Origin: Bacteroidales bacterium
Lineage (GTDB): Bacteria; Bacteroidota; Bacteroidia; Bacteroidales; Paludibacteraceae
DNA length: 64,000 nucleotides
Reading direction: 5' to 3'
Assembly: GCA_900769555.1 (NCBI GenBank)
Contig: CAAGHA010000067.1
Span: 1-64,000 of the forward strand
Position 1 is the first letter of the stretch. Each line of letters starts with the position of its first letter. The notes beneath the pieces were generated by a model, which saw only the letters and a list, made by a program, of their open reading frames with translations, ran no database searches and was not told the DNA's origin. This document shows positions 8,597-16,227 of this stretch, piece by piece. Made by a program: the position numbers and the translations under genes.

Positions 8597-9334
8597 ATGT
8601 ATATCATGAGAAAACTATTGAACTTACTAATCAAACTAATCTGTTTAGGCATACTATTTGTATCCTGCGAAAAACAAGAAGGAGAAGGTGGATCCGGATC
8701 TATTATGGGAAAAGTGTTTAAAATTTTGGATGACGGAGCTATCCAAAAAAGTTTGGATGGAACTTTTTCATTTGTAAAAGACACTATTCCTGCATGTGAT
8801 GAAGATGTTTTTATCATTTATGGTGAAAATGACTATGGATACGATGACAAAGTAAGTACAAATCACAATGGAACATTTAAGTTCAAATACTTAAATGATG
8901 GTAAATATACAATTTATACCTTCAGCGATTTAGGATCAGGAGAAAAAGTGGCTGAGGTAAGAGAGGTTGAGGTTGTTGATGAAGGTTCTGCTATAGTTGA
9001 AGATATCTATATCCAAGATGGAAAAAACATTGGATATTGCGGAATTGTGGGACAAATTAAAGCGATGTATGAAGATGCTGATGAGCCCCTTCCGGGCGTT
9101 GGATTACGTGTTTACCTAAAAACAGAAAATGGAATTACTATAGAAGATACAAGATCTGACAAAGATGGATACTACTCATTTGCAAAATTAGCTCCTTATA
9201 CAAAATACATTGTATATGCAGAACATGAACCGGAAAAAGACATGGGAATTGTTGCTGTAACTGAAGAAATTACAACCGGAGCTGTCGGAGAAATTGTAAA
9301 AGTAGAAAATGATTTAGCTGTAAAGATATTCTAA
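8597..9334 (+). CDS. lipoprotein with two carboxypeptidase-regulatory/CNA-B-like domains
   Basis: A 245-aa exported protein. A hydrophobic signal ends in a lipobox-like LFVSC (Cys at about 27), followed by an acidic/glycine-rich linker, so it should be lipidated and envelope-anchored. Two beta-sandwich repeats follow, each with the DGxYxF type turn: NHNGTFKFKYLNDGKYTIY near 95-113 and SDKDGYYSFAKLAPYTKYIVY near 193-213. This turn is typical of carboxypeptidase-regulatory-like or CNA-B folds used as stalks or ligand-binding modules. A second in-frame ATG at 8606 (MRKLL) gives a more classical signal peptide and may be the true start. The gene has its own promoter and a strong terminator. The specific role is unknown. 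Confidence 0.7.
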   Translation: MYIMRKLLNLLIKLICLGILFVSCEKQEGEGGSGSIMGKVFKILDDGAIQKSLDGTFSFVKDTIPACDEDVFIIYGENDYGYDDKVSTNHNGTFKFKYLNDGKYTIYTFSDLGSGEKVAEVREVEVVDEGSAIVEDIYIQDGKNIGYCGIVGQIKAMYEDADEPLPGVGLRVYLKTENGITIEDTRSDKDGYYSFAKLAPYTKYIVYAEHEPEKDMGIVAVTEEITTGAVGEIVKVENDLAVKIF

Positions 9335-9360
9335 AAAGAATGAGAATATAAATAAAAAAA

Positions 9361-9400
9361 AGAGAGATCATCAAACAAAATTTGATGGTCTCTTTTTTTT
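9361..9400. terminator. bidirectional terminator between convergent genes
   Basis: CATCAAA and TTTGATG form the core of a hairpin extended by AGAGA/TCTCT, with T8 on the plus side and an A-run on the other side, so it can end both the lipoprotein transcript and the phospholipase A transcript. Confidence 0.8.
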
Positions 9401-9406
9401 AAGAAA

Positions 9407-10249
9407 CTATTGAAGGTTAAAAAACAATGGTTTGAAACAAATTCCAAATCTCAATGAGTTTTTAGGTTCTTTATACCTCAACATATATTCAGCATATCCG
9501 GAACAAAATTGCGTAAAAATGAAGAAATTATCTAAAAACGGAATCTTATAAGCAATCTCTGCAACAATATTAAAATCAAAATTCAATTTTCCACATTTAA
9601 CAGCTGTAAAAGCAAATTGAAAATTATCTTTAGGAGTCTTTGCAAATAAAGAAAATGAAGCTAACCCTTGGTACTGCAAATAATCGCGATTATACTTCTC
9701 TCTTTTGACAAACGGAATCCAACATTGAAACTGCAAATTTAAACAACGATTAAGAGGAAACATACAGTGAAAACTTAAACGATTCCAACTTCTAGAATCA
9801 CTCCTGCCCTTTCCGTTTGATTCATGCTCAAACATCAAGGCAAAATGAGAAAATAATTTACCATTTTTAAACACATATTTTCCCCATCCAAAAGCAGGGT
9901 TATAATTATTATCCTCAAAAGGACAAGAAGGAGCATAAATGTTCCAAATAGACTTTTGCGTATAAGAAAAAAAAAGATAGGTTTTAAACGGCAAGACAGA
10001 CTTTGTTAAACGAAGTTTAAAACTCACTTGAAATTTCACATCACAATTATCACTTAATGGTTTCTTCAATCGAGAAAAACCCGTTATAAAATAGTTATCC
10101 TTAAACAAAGAAACGGAAGGCGTATTTTCCATAACCGCCAACAAACTGTCATTTCTCTTTTCTACGTTTGGTAAACCAATATCATTTGCAGAAGCAAAAG
10201 ATAAAAAGAAAAACAACAAAAATGAGATATAAAAAAATTTATAGCACAT
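9407..10249 (-). CDS. pldA: outer-membrane phospholipase A (OMPLA/PldA family)
   Basis: An outer-membrane barrel esterase that removes acyl chains from phospholipids mislocalised in the outer leaflet. A signal peptide covers residues 1-21 (ending SFASA). The OMPLA catalytic triad signature is intact: His142 and Ser144 in EHESNG, and Asn156 in SRSWNR. The alternation of polar and aromatic residues fits a 12-strand barrel, and the 280-aa length is near the family norm. The only ATG (10247-10249) lies inside a strong inverted repeat at 10240-10287, so translation may be controlled by RNA structure. The gene converges on the lipoprotein gene and shares a terminator with it. Two patatin lipases lie within 5 kb. 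Confidence 0.85.
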   Translation of the reverse strand: MCYKFFYISFLLFFFLSFASANDIGLPNVEKRNDSLLAVMENTPSVSLFKDNYFITGFSRLKKPLSDNCDVKFQVSFKLRLTKSVLPFKTYLFFSYTQKSIWNIYAPSCPFEDNNYNPAFGWGKYVFKNGKLFSHFALMFEHESNGKGRSDSRSWNRLSFHCMFPLNRCLNLQFQCWIPFVKREKYNRDYLQYQGLASFSLFAKTPKDNFQFAFTAVKCGKLNFDFNIVAEIAYKIPFLDNFFIFTQFCSGYAEYMLRYKEPKNSLRFGICFKPLFFNLQ

Positions 10250-10287
10250 ATCGTTTCTAGTTTTTCAATGAAACGATAGGTGCTATA
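10240..10287 (-). promoter_or_regulatory. inverted repeat sequestering the pldA start codon
   Basis: On the minus strand TATAGCACCTATCGTTTC (10287-10270) pairs with GAAACGATATGTGCTATA (10257-10240) across a 12-base loop. That gives 17 base pairs and one mismatch. The ATG start codon of pldA falls in the 3' arm, so the transcript would hide its own initiation site when folded. Confidence 0.65.
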
Positions 10288-10385
10288 TAAAAGTTGAAGA
10301 ATTTTAAATTGTATATAACTATTTAATTATATTTCTAAAAGAGAATTTAATTGATATTAAAAATAATAGAAATACACACATCTAT

Positions 10386-11513
10386 CTATATTACTCCTTT
10401 TGTAGAAGGTAATTCATACTTATAAATATCCCTTTTTATAGCCATTTTCATTGCTCTTGCAAAAGCTTTGAAAATACCTTCAATTTTATGATGCTCATTA
10501 GTACCTTCTGCTTTAATATTTAAGTTCATCATTGCAGCATCACTAAGAGATTTAAAGAAATGCAAGAACATTTCCGTCGGCATATCACCAACAAACTCAC
10601 GTTTGAATTCAGCCTCCCAAACTAACCACGGACGACCACCAAAATCAAGCGCAACACTACATAAACAATCATCCATCGGCAAGCAATAACCATAACGTTC
10701 AACCCCTCTTTTATCACCCAAAGCCTTACGAATCGCTTCTCCTAAAGTTATTGCCACATCTTCAATCGTATGATGCTCATCCACATTTAAATCACCTTCC
10801 ACAAAAACAGACAAGTCACAACCGGAATGTTTACCGATTTGCTCTAACATATGATCAAAAAAGCCTAACCCTGTATGAATTTGACAAGAACCATTTCCAT
10901 CCAAATTCAAAGAAATATCTATATCCGTCTCTTTAGTTGTACGTTTAACAGATGCTTTGCGATCACCGGCAAACAAAAATTCAGTAATACGATCCCAATC
11001 TGTGGTTATCAATGCACAATAATCTTCCAAACCATGCTCTTCCAACAAAGCTTCTGCCTCATCGTTACTCATGATAAATATGGCTCTACAGCCTAAATTT
11101 TTAGCCAACATTACATCCGTGATACGATCTCCTATAACAAATGAAGAAGACAAATCATAATCTCCATTCATATAACCGGTCAACATTCCAATCCCAGGTT
11201 TTCTTGTCGGGAGATTATCCTCCGGAAACGATTTATCCACATGAATAGCATCAAAAGTAATTCCTTCACTTTCAAATATTTGCAGCATCTTACCCTGAAC
11301 AACATCAAAATTTTCTTGCGGATAAACATCCGTTCCAAGTCCATCTTGATTGGTCACCATCACCAACTCAAAAGAGAGATTAGACTTTATAAAATAGAGA
11401 TTACGCAACACCTTTGGAAGAAATTCCAACTGAGATAAATTATCCACTTGATAGGTAACCGGCGGTTCAACAATTAACGTTCCATCACGGTCTATAAATA
11501 AAGCTCTCTTCAT
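10386..11513 (-). CDS. hisB: bifunctional histidinol-phosphatase / imidazoleglycerol-phosphate dehydratase
   Basis: This protein catalyses two steps of histidine synthesis: dehydration of imidazole-glycerol phosphate and dephosphorylation of histidinol phosphate. Residues 1 to about 165 form a HAD phosphatase with the nucleophile motif DRDGT (8-12) and a later GDRITDVMLA block. Residues about 180-375 form the dehydratase, with the paired metal-binding motifs DEHHTIED and EHHKIEG and the GFFDHML segment. The 375-aa length matches the fused enterobacterial/Bacteroidales form. It stands alone here, away from other his genes, with its own TACCTTTG promoter at 11582-11589. A small transcript lies just upstream on the same strand but ends at its own terminator, and that small ORF has no histidine codons, so classical his attenuation is unlikely. 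Confidence 0.95.
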   Translation of the reverse strand: MKRALFIDRDGTLIVEPPVTYQVDNLSQLEFLPKVLRNLYFIKSNLSFELVMVTNQDGLGTDVYPQENFDVVQGKMLQIFESEGITFDAIHVDKSFPEDNLPTRKPGIGMLTGYMNGDYDLSSSFVIGDRITDVMLAKNLGCRAIFIMSNDEAEALLEEHGLEDYCALITTDWDRITEFLFAGDRKASVKRTTKETDIDISLNLDGNGSCQIHTGLGFFDHMLEQIGKHSGCDLSVFVEGDLNVDEHHTIEDVAITLGEAIRKALGDKRGVERYGYCLPMDDCLCSVALDFGGRPWLVWEAEFKREFVGDMPTEMFLHFFKSLSDAAMMNLNIKAEGTNEHHKIEGIFKAFARAMKMAIKRDIYKYELPSTKGVI

Positions 11514-11581
11514 ACTATAAAAATTAGACGATAAATTCTATCGTTATTGTCACTATTAATAAAATTATGCATTACTACTGA

Positions 11582-11589
11582 CAAAGGTA
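11582..11589 (-). promoter_or_regulatory. hisB -7 box
   Basis: Minus-strand TACCTTTG about 70 bases before the hisB start codon and downstream of the terminator at 11612-11651, so hisB has independent initiation. Confidence 0.6.
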
Positions 11590-11611
11590 CATAATAAAAA
11601 TGAGACTATCA

Positions 11612-11651
11612 TAAAAAACAAAACGCATTCGTATCGAACAGACGAATGCGT
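11612..11651 (-). terminator. intrinsic terminator of the small-ORF transcript
   Basis: ACGCATTCGT and ACGAATGCGT form a perfect 10-bp stem (11623-11632 with 11642-11651). Read on the minus strand, it is followed by TTTTGTTTTTTATG. Confidence 0.75.
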
Positions 11652-11686
11652 ATCAACCTTAAATAATTTTGATAGTACGTTGTCAA

Positions 11687-11746
11687 TTAAAATTTAGGAG
11701 CGTATTTCTTTAACAACGCAATGATTAACATATTGATACAAACCAT
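11687..11746 (-). CDS. 19-aa small hydrophobic-cationic peptide ORF
   Basis: The peptide is MVCINMLIIALLKKYAPKF: a short hydrophobic half followed by a lysine-rich tail, which would suit a membrane-associated micropeptide. It is too short for similarity-based calling. Support comes from context: it sits alone between a very good promoter (TTG, 20-base spacer, TATCTTTG at 11790-11797) and a perfect 10-bp terminator, giving a transcript of about 175 bases with a leader of about 40. No Shine-Dalgarno is seen, which is normal in this phylum. It could be a micropeptide, a type I toxin-like peptide, or an accidental ORF within a non-coding RNA. I do not recognise a family. Confidence 0.45.
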   Translation of the reverse strand: MVCINMLIIALLKKYAPKF

Positions 11747-11789
11747 TTTTATAATTATTATAAATTTAACTTCATTTATTTTTACGCTG

Positions 11790-11820
11790 CAAAGATATGT
11801 TATAAAACATAAATACACAA
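11790..11820 (-). promoter_or_regulatory. promoter of the 19-aa ORF transcript
   Basis: On the minus strand TTG (11820-11818), a 20-base spacer, then TATCTTTG (11797-11790). This is one of the best consensus matches in the window. The remaining 260 bases to pfp are A-rich and show no other feature. Confidence 0.65.
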
Positions 11821-12082
11821 CACTATTTTGCAAAATATATTCAAAAAGTTGTACTTTTAACAATTTTTAATAAATAAGTTAAAAATTGAAGATAATCTTA
11901 TATCAAACAGAGAAAAAAAATAAAGATTAAATAGAAAAAAACACCAAATTCGAAGCAGAAAAATAAAAAATTACACACAAAAAGATCAACAATACATTAG
12001 TTCGAAAAAAGAGGATAAAATAAACAACACATAAAAGTGATAAAAAAAGAGGTTAGAAGATAGTGAAAAAGAAAAAAAGAGT

Positions 12083-12090
12083 TAACTTTG
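12083..12090 (+). promoter_or_regulatory. pfp -7 box
   Basis: TAACTTTG, 37 bases before the pfp ATG. Confidence 0.55.
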
Positions 12091-12127
12091 CGAGAGTGAA
12101 TATTATTAATTAAAAAGAATAAATAAA

Positions 12128-13744
12128 ATGACAAAAAGTGCATTGCAAATTGCAAGAGCAGCTTATCAACCAAAGTTGCCAAAAGCGTTACAAGGTGGAG
12201 TTGCCCTAAAAGAGGGAAAAGCAACACAATCAGTAGCAGACCAAGAAGAGATTAAGAAATTGTTCCCTAACACATACGGAATGCCGTTAATCACTTTTGA
12301 AGCAGCTGCAAGTAAAGCAGAAGTATCTGCAATCAATGTGGGAGTAATTTTGTCGGGAGGACAAGCACCGGGTGGACACAACGTAATTTCCGGTTTGTTT
12401 GACGGATTAAAATCTTTAAACAAAGATAGCAAACTATATGGTTTCTTAGGTGGTCCTAGTGGATTGATTGACCACAAATATATCGAGTTGACTTCTGATA
12501 TTATTGACGAGTATAGAAATACCGGAGGATTCGATATCATTGGTTCAGGAAGAACAAAATTGGAAGAGACAGAACAATTTGACAAAGGTATTGAAATCTG
12601 CAACAAATTAAATATCAAAGCATTGGTTATTATCGGTGGTGATGATTCAAATACAAATGCTTGCGTATTGGCGGAATACTATTTGCAAAAAAATTGTGGA
12701 ATCCAAGTAATTGGTTGTCCTAAGACAATCGATGGAGACTTGAAGAATGAAATGATTGAGACTTCATTTGGATTTGACACTGCATGTAAGGTATATTCAG
12801 AGGTAATTGGAAACATCATGCGAGATGCTAATTCTGCAAAGAAATATTGGCACTTCATCAAATTAATGGGACGTTCTGCATCTCACATTGCATTGGAATG
12901 TGGTTTGCAAACACAACCAAACATCTGTATCATCTCAGAAGAAGTAGAAGAGAAAAAGATGACTTTGGATGCTATCGTTAGCAATATTGCAAATACAGTT
13001 GCTGCTCGTGCTGCAAAGGGTAATAACTTTGGAGTTGTTTTGATTCCAGAAGGTTTGATTGAGTTCATCCCTGAAATGAAAGTATTAATTAAAGAGTTGA
13101 ATGACTTATTGGCAGAAACTTCTGATGTTAAAGCTGCTGTTGCTAAATTATCTGCAACTTCTGCATCTGTTTATTCATCTCTTCCTGAAGGAATTCAAAA
13201 ACAATTAACTTTGGATAGAGACCCTCACGGAAACGTTCAAGTATCATTGATTGAAACTGAAAAATTGTTGATTGAGATGGTTAAGGTTAAATTGGATGCA
13301 ATGAAAGCTGAAGGTAAATTTGTTGGCAAATTCTCTGGTTTGGGTCACTTCTTCGGTTATGAAGGTCGTTGTGCTGCTCCTTCAAACTTTGATGCAGACT
13401 ACTGCTATGCTTTAGGTTTCAATGCTACTCAATTGATTGCTAGCGGTAAAACCGGATATATGTCATCTGTAAGAAACACAACAGCTCCTGCTGATCAATG
13501 GATTGCCGGTGGTGTTCCTGTAACTATGATGATGAACATGGAGAAACGTCATGGTGCAATGAAACCGGTTATTCAAAAGGCTTTGGTTAGATTGGATGGT
13601 GCTCCATTCAAGAAATTGGCTGAAAATAGAGATACTTGGGCTATCGAAACAAGTTACGTATATCCTGGTCCAATCCAATATTTTGGTCCATCTGAAGTTT
13701 GTGACCAACCAACAAAAACTTTGGCTTTGGAACAAGCTAAATAA
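12128..13744 (+). CDS. pfp: diphosphate--fructose-6-phosphate 1-phosphotransferase
   Basis: A cytoplasmic glycolytic enzyme that reversibly phosphorylates fructose-6-phosphate with pyrophosphate instead of ATP. The 538-aa length is that of the long PFP clade. Visible signatures are GGQAPGGHNVISG near residue 78, GGDDSNTNA near 178 (the second D after GG marks PPi use and excludes the ATP-dependent enzyme), PKTIDGDLKN near 197 and SHIALECGLQ near 255. The gene stands alone with a TAACTTTG promoter and a strong terminator, and its wobble choices (many Ala GCT and Gly GGT codons) look like those of a highly expressed gene. Confidence 0.95.
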   Translation: MTKSALQIARAAYQPKLPKALQGGVALKEGKATQSVADQEEIKKLFPNTYGMPLITFEAAASKAEVSAINVGVILSGGQAPGGHNVISGLFDGLKSLNKDSKLYGFLGGPSGLIDHKYIELTSDIIDEYRNTGGFDIIGSGRTKLEETEQFDKGIEICNKLNIKALVIIGGDDSNTNACVLAEYYLQKNCGIQVIGCPKTIDGDLKNEMIETSFGFDTACKVYSEVIGNIMRDANSAKKYWHFIKLMGRSASHIALECGLQTQPNICIISEEVEEKKMTLDAIVSNIANTVAARAAKGNNFGVVLIPEGLIEFIPEMKVLIKELNDLLAETSDVKAAVAKLSATSASVYSSLPEGIQKQLTLDRDPHGNVQVSLIETEKLLIEMVKVKLDAMKAEGKFVGKFSGLGHFFGYEGRCAAPSNFDADYCYALGFNATQLIASGKTGYMSSVRNTTAPADQWIAGGVPVTMMMNMEKRHGAMKPVIQKALVRLDGAPFKKLAENRDTWAIETSYVYPGPIQYFGPSEVCDQPTKTLALEQAK

Positions 13745-13764
13745 TGTTGAAAAGTTTATTTTTT

Positions 13765-13798
13765 AAAAGCGTGTCCTATGTGGCACGCTTTTTTTTTA
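13765..13798 (+). terminator. pfp terminator
   Basis: AAAGCGTG and CACGCTTT flank a 10-base loop, followed by a run of T. Confidence 0.85.
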
Positions 13799-13947
13799 TC
13801 AGACTTATTATTATCCGTTTACAATACTAGCACACTCCTATTCTGATATTATCAAACCAAACAAATCCATATAAAATCAGCTCTAAAGAATTAATAGAAA
13901 TTGACTTAAAAAAACATAAAAAAAAGAAATTATATAAGTGTGATTAT

Positions 13948-13955
13948 TACCTTTG
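13948..13955 (+). promoter_or_regulatory. -7 box of the cytoplasmic patatin gene
   Basis: TACCTTTG, implying a leader of about 160 bases that contains the extended hairpin at 14005-14081. Confidence 0.55.
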
Positions 13956-14004
13956 TGTAAATTTATTTGCTCTAGATAACTAGGAGTAGTTTTATTCTTA
14001 TTTG

Positions 14005-14081
14005 ACTTAGATAAATTTTATTGCATCAAATAATTGTGAGGTACAATTTTTGATGAAGCAGACTAAAATTTATCAACTAAG
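14005..14081 (+). promoter_or_regulatory. extended hairpin in the 5' leader of the patatin gene
   Basis: Nested arms line up: ACTTAG with CTAAGT, ATAAATTTTA with TAAAATTTAT, CATCAAA with TTTGATG, and TTGT with ACAA around a small loop. Only short bulges interrupt them, so about 27 pairs form one long stem ending about 36 bases before the start codon. I recognise no riboswitch class. The -7 box at 13948-13955 places it within the transcript. Confidence 0.5.
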
Positions 14082-14117
14082 TTTGATTGAGATTGTTTTA
14101 GAGAAAAAAAACACATT

Positions 14118-14936
14118 ATGACATATAAAAAAAATACAATAGATTTGTCCCGACCAAAAATTGGGTTAGCATTAAGTGGTGGAGGAGCAAAAGGCATTGC
14201 TCACTTAGGCGTTCTAAAAGCATTAGAAGAGCGACAAATCCCTATTGACATGATTTCCGGAGTAAGTGCAGGTTCTATCGTTGGAGCATTGTATGCAGAC
14301 GGACATCCATTGGATGAAATTCTTAAATTCTTCCAAAAATGCAACTTATTTCAAATGGTGTCATTCAATCTTCCTTCGTATGGAGGTTTCGCAACAATGA
14401 AAGGATTTAAGGACTCCTTAAAAGATATGTTGCTTGCAAAAAAATTTGAAGACCTAAAGATTCCTTTGATTGTTAATGCTACAGATATGAGTGAAGGTCG
14501 AAACGTTTACTTTTCTTCCGGAGAGTTATTGGATTGTATCATTGCATCATCAACCGTTCCTATATTCTTTAGACCAACGAAAATAAGGGGAAAACTATAT
14601 ATAGATGGGGGAATTTTCTGCAATCTTCCAGCTGCGATTTTACGTAAATACAATTGTGATATTGTCATTGGAGTTCATGTAAATCCAATAAATAACATCA
14701 ATGACAGTTTAGGCTTAATGGACGTTGCTGAGCGTGTTTTCCACCTATCTGTAAATGGGAACACCATTGAGCAAAAGAGCCATTGCGACATTGTAATCGA
14801 AACAATGAAAGCAAAAGAATATGGTATGTTTGACGCATCTAAAGCAGATGACATTATGAACATCGGCTATGAAGCTGCAGTCACGTCTTTAGAGAGCGCC
14901 GACATACAAAATTTAGTATCACTCAAAACGTTTTAA
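14118..14936 (+). CDS. patatin-like phospholipase, cytoplasmic RssA/YlbK type
   Basis: A 272-aa patatin-fold serine hydrolase without signal peptide or barrel, unlike the other patatin in this window. The oxyanion loop SGGGAKG is at 20-26, nucleophile Ser50 is in GVSAG, and the catalytic aspartate is in YIDGGIFCNLP near residue 157. Family members hydrolyse acyl esters, usually membrane lipids; the substrate here is not known. The gene has a 160-base leader with a long hairpin, so post-transcriptional control is possible. Its 3' end overlaps the convergent maf gene by 18 bases. Confidence 0.85.
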   Translation: MTYKKNTIDLSRPKIGLALSGGGAKGIAHLGVLKALEERQIPIDMISGVSAGSIVGALYADGHPLDEILKFFQKCNLFQMVSFNLPSYGGFATMKGFKDSLKDMLLAKKFEDLKIPLIVNATDMSEGRNVYFSSGELLDCIIASSTVPIFFRPTKIRGKLYIDGGIFCNLPAAILRKYNCDIVIGVHVNPINNINDSLGLMDVAERVFHLSVNGNTIEQKSHCDIVIETMKAKEYGMFDASKADDIMNIGYEAAVTSLESADIQNLVSLKTF

Positions 14937-15494
14937 CTCCTTATATAAACGTTGGATAGGCAATCCCATAATGTTGAAATAACTTCCCTCAATTCTTTTT
15001 ACACCAACATAACCAATCCACTCTTGAATTCCATACGATCCGGCTTTGTCGTATGGTTTATAGTTATCCACATAATACTCAATTTCAGAAGAAGTTAACT
15101 CATCAAAAAAGACTTCAGATTCGGTAAAAAATGAAACCTCTTTATCTTTTGTTCTAACACAAACTCCCGTATAAACGATATGACTATCCCCCGATAGTTC
15201 TGTCAACATCTCTATTGCTTCACTCCTATCTTTCGGTTTACCTAATACCTTACCATTATGCCAAACAATGGTATCTGCCGTAATCACCAATAGATTATCT
15301 CTTAAGATATCATTATAAGCCTCACTCTTCTTCTTTGCTAAATAAACGGGAATATCCCCACCTACCAATGTATCCGGATAAGACTCATCAATACCTGGAA
15401 TCGTCAGAACATCGAAAGAAATTCCTAAACCGGCTAACAACTCTTTTCTACGAGGAGAATTTGAAGCTAAAATAATGCGATATTGTTCTAACAT
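14919..15494 (-). CDS. maf: Maf family nucleotide pyrophosphatase
   Basis: A house-cleaning nucleotide pyrophosphatase that hydrolyses non-canonical or excess nucleoside triphosphates such as dTTP and UTP. The signature ASNSPRRKELL near residues 10-20 and the catalytic ADTIVWHNGKVLGKP block near 69-83 are intact, and 191 aa is the family length. The gene follows the YkvA-like gene by 7 bases on the same strand, so the two are likely co-transcribed from the box at 16077-16084. Confidence 0.92.
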   Translation of the reverse strand: MLEQYRIILASNSPRRKELLAGLGISFDVLTIPGIDESYPDTLVGGDIPVYLAKKKSEAYNDILRDNLLVITADTIVWHNGKVLGKPKDRSEAIEMLTELSGDSHIVYTGVCVRTKDKEVSFFTESEVFFDELTSSEIEYYVDNYKPYDKAGSYGIQEWIGYVGVKRIEGSYFNIMGLPIQRLYKELKRFE

Positions 15495-15501
15495 ATTATA
15501 A

Positions 15502-15861
15502 TTATAATTCTAAATCACCTAAATACTCACCTATTTTTATCTTTGCTTTTAACTTTATTTCAGGCGTTATAGCCCCTTTTAATTTCATAAATACATAAGT
15601 CAAAAGAGCCAAATCATCCGAATAACCAGCCGGTAACATCATGTCCGGAATAATATCAACCGGCAAAATAAAATAGCCTAAAGCGGCAACTATCATTCCC
15701 TTTTCTTTAATTGTCAAATCCCCTTCCAACAGAGCATAATACAAAGTCAAAACGTAACAAAGTAATTTTCGCCCTATTTTCTTAGCGGAGGTTTTCAACT
15801 TATCAAAAAGAGACACTTCCGAATAATATTTTGTATATTTTATAATCTCCTTTTCATTCAT
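15502..15861 (-). CDS. YkvA/DUF1232 family small membrane protein
   Basis: A 119-aa protein with the DUF1232 core: KGMIVAALGYFILPVDIIPD followed by a GYSDDLALL segment. This is a hydrophobic hairpin with a characteristic PxDxIPD-type turn found in many small bacterial membrane proteins of unknown function. It is first in a two-gene unit with maf. The probable promoter lies beyond repeat copy B, so the repeat would form part of its 5' untranslated region. Confidence 0.8.
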   Translation of the reverse strand: MNEKEIIKYTKYYSEVSLFDKLKTSAKKIGRKLLCYVLTLYYALLEGDLTIKEKGMIVAALGYFILPVDIIPDMMLPAGYSDDLALLTYVFMKLKGAITPEIKLKAKIKIGEYLGDLEL

Positions 15862-15875
15862 ATTTGTTCAACTTT

Positions 15876-16062
15876 AGGTAAGTTCTATAAATTAGGTAGA
15901 GATGATTTAGAAAAACATTTGAATTAGATTGTTTATATTTATAAAAGAGCGATACAAGCACGTAACTAAGTAAATATAAGAAATATAGCGCAAATGAATT
16001 CAAAAACATCCAAATTGAGTTTATTACATTAAGAAACAAATCGTAATTTATAGAAATTACTT
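15876..16062 (-). repeat. dispersed TIR repeat, copy B (187 bp, full length)
   Basis: Inverted relative to the 54.6-kb copy. Ends are AGGTAAGTTCTATAAATTAG and TCGTAATTTATAGAAATTAC. The interior aligns along its full length with the reverse complement of the 35-kb copy, including the GAGCGAT segment and the GGATG..TTTTGAATTC-type core read in reverse. An 81-codon open frame across it is a by-product of the repeat. Confidence 0.85.
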
Positions 16063-16076
16063 TAGTACTATCAACA

Positions 16077-16084
16077 CAAATATA
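16077..16084 (-). promoter_or_regulatory. -7 box for the YkvA-maf unit
   Basis: Minus-strand TATATTTG just outside repeat copy B. The predicted leader of about 210 bases would carry the whole repeat. Confidence 0.45.
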
Positions 16085-16227
16085 GAAAGCATTTTCCAAT
16101 TTATCACATCTCTGTCAATTAAATTTCAAAGAATTAACATAAGAAACAAAAACGATGTAAAATTAAAGAGATTCTAATTGCATAATCCAAATTTTCTATA
16201 GAAATTTGCTTAATAAAAAGTAAAGAC

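Noticed and set aside
10240..10287. Terminator interpretation of the pldA start hairpin
   Set aside because: No U-run follows either arm, and no upstream minus-strand gene ends there. A regulatory structure fits better.
11612..11820. Histidine attenuator for hisB
   Set aside because: The peptide contains no histidine codon, there is no visible alternative antiterminator pairing, and hisB has its own promoter downstream of the terminator.
13463..13735. 90-codon minus-strand frame inside pfp, and similar antisense frames elsewhere
   Set aside because: These are codon-bias shadows of the real genes on the other strand. They lack promoters and protein-like features.
15854..16099. 81-codon minus-strand open frame
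   Set aside because: It lies across repeat copy B. The hydrophobic translation follows the repeat sequence, and it overlaps the start of the YkvA-like gene.
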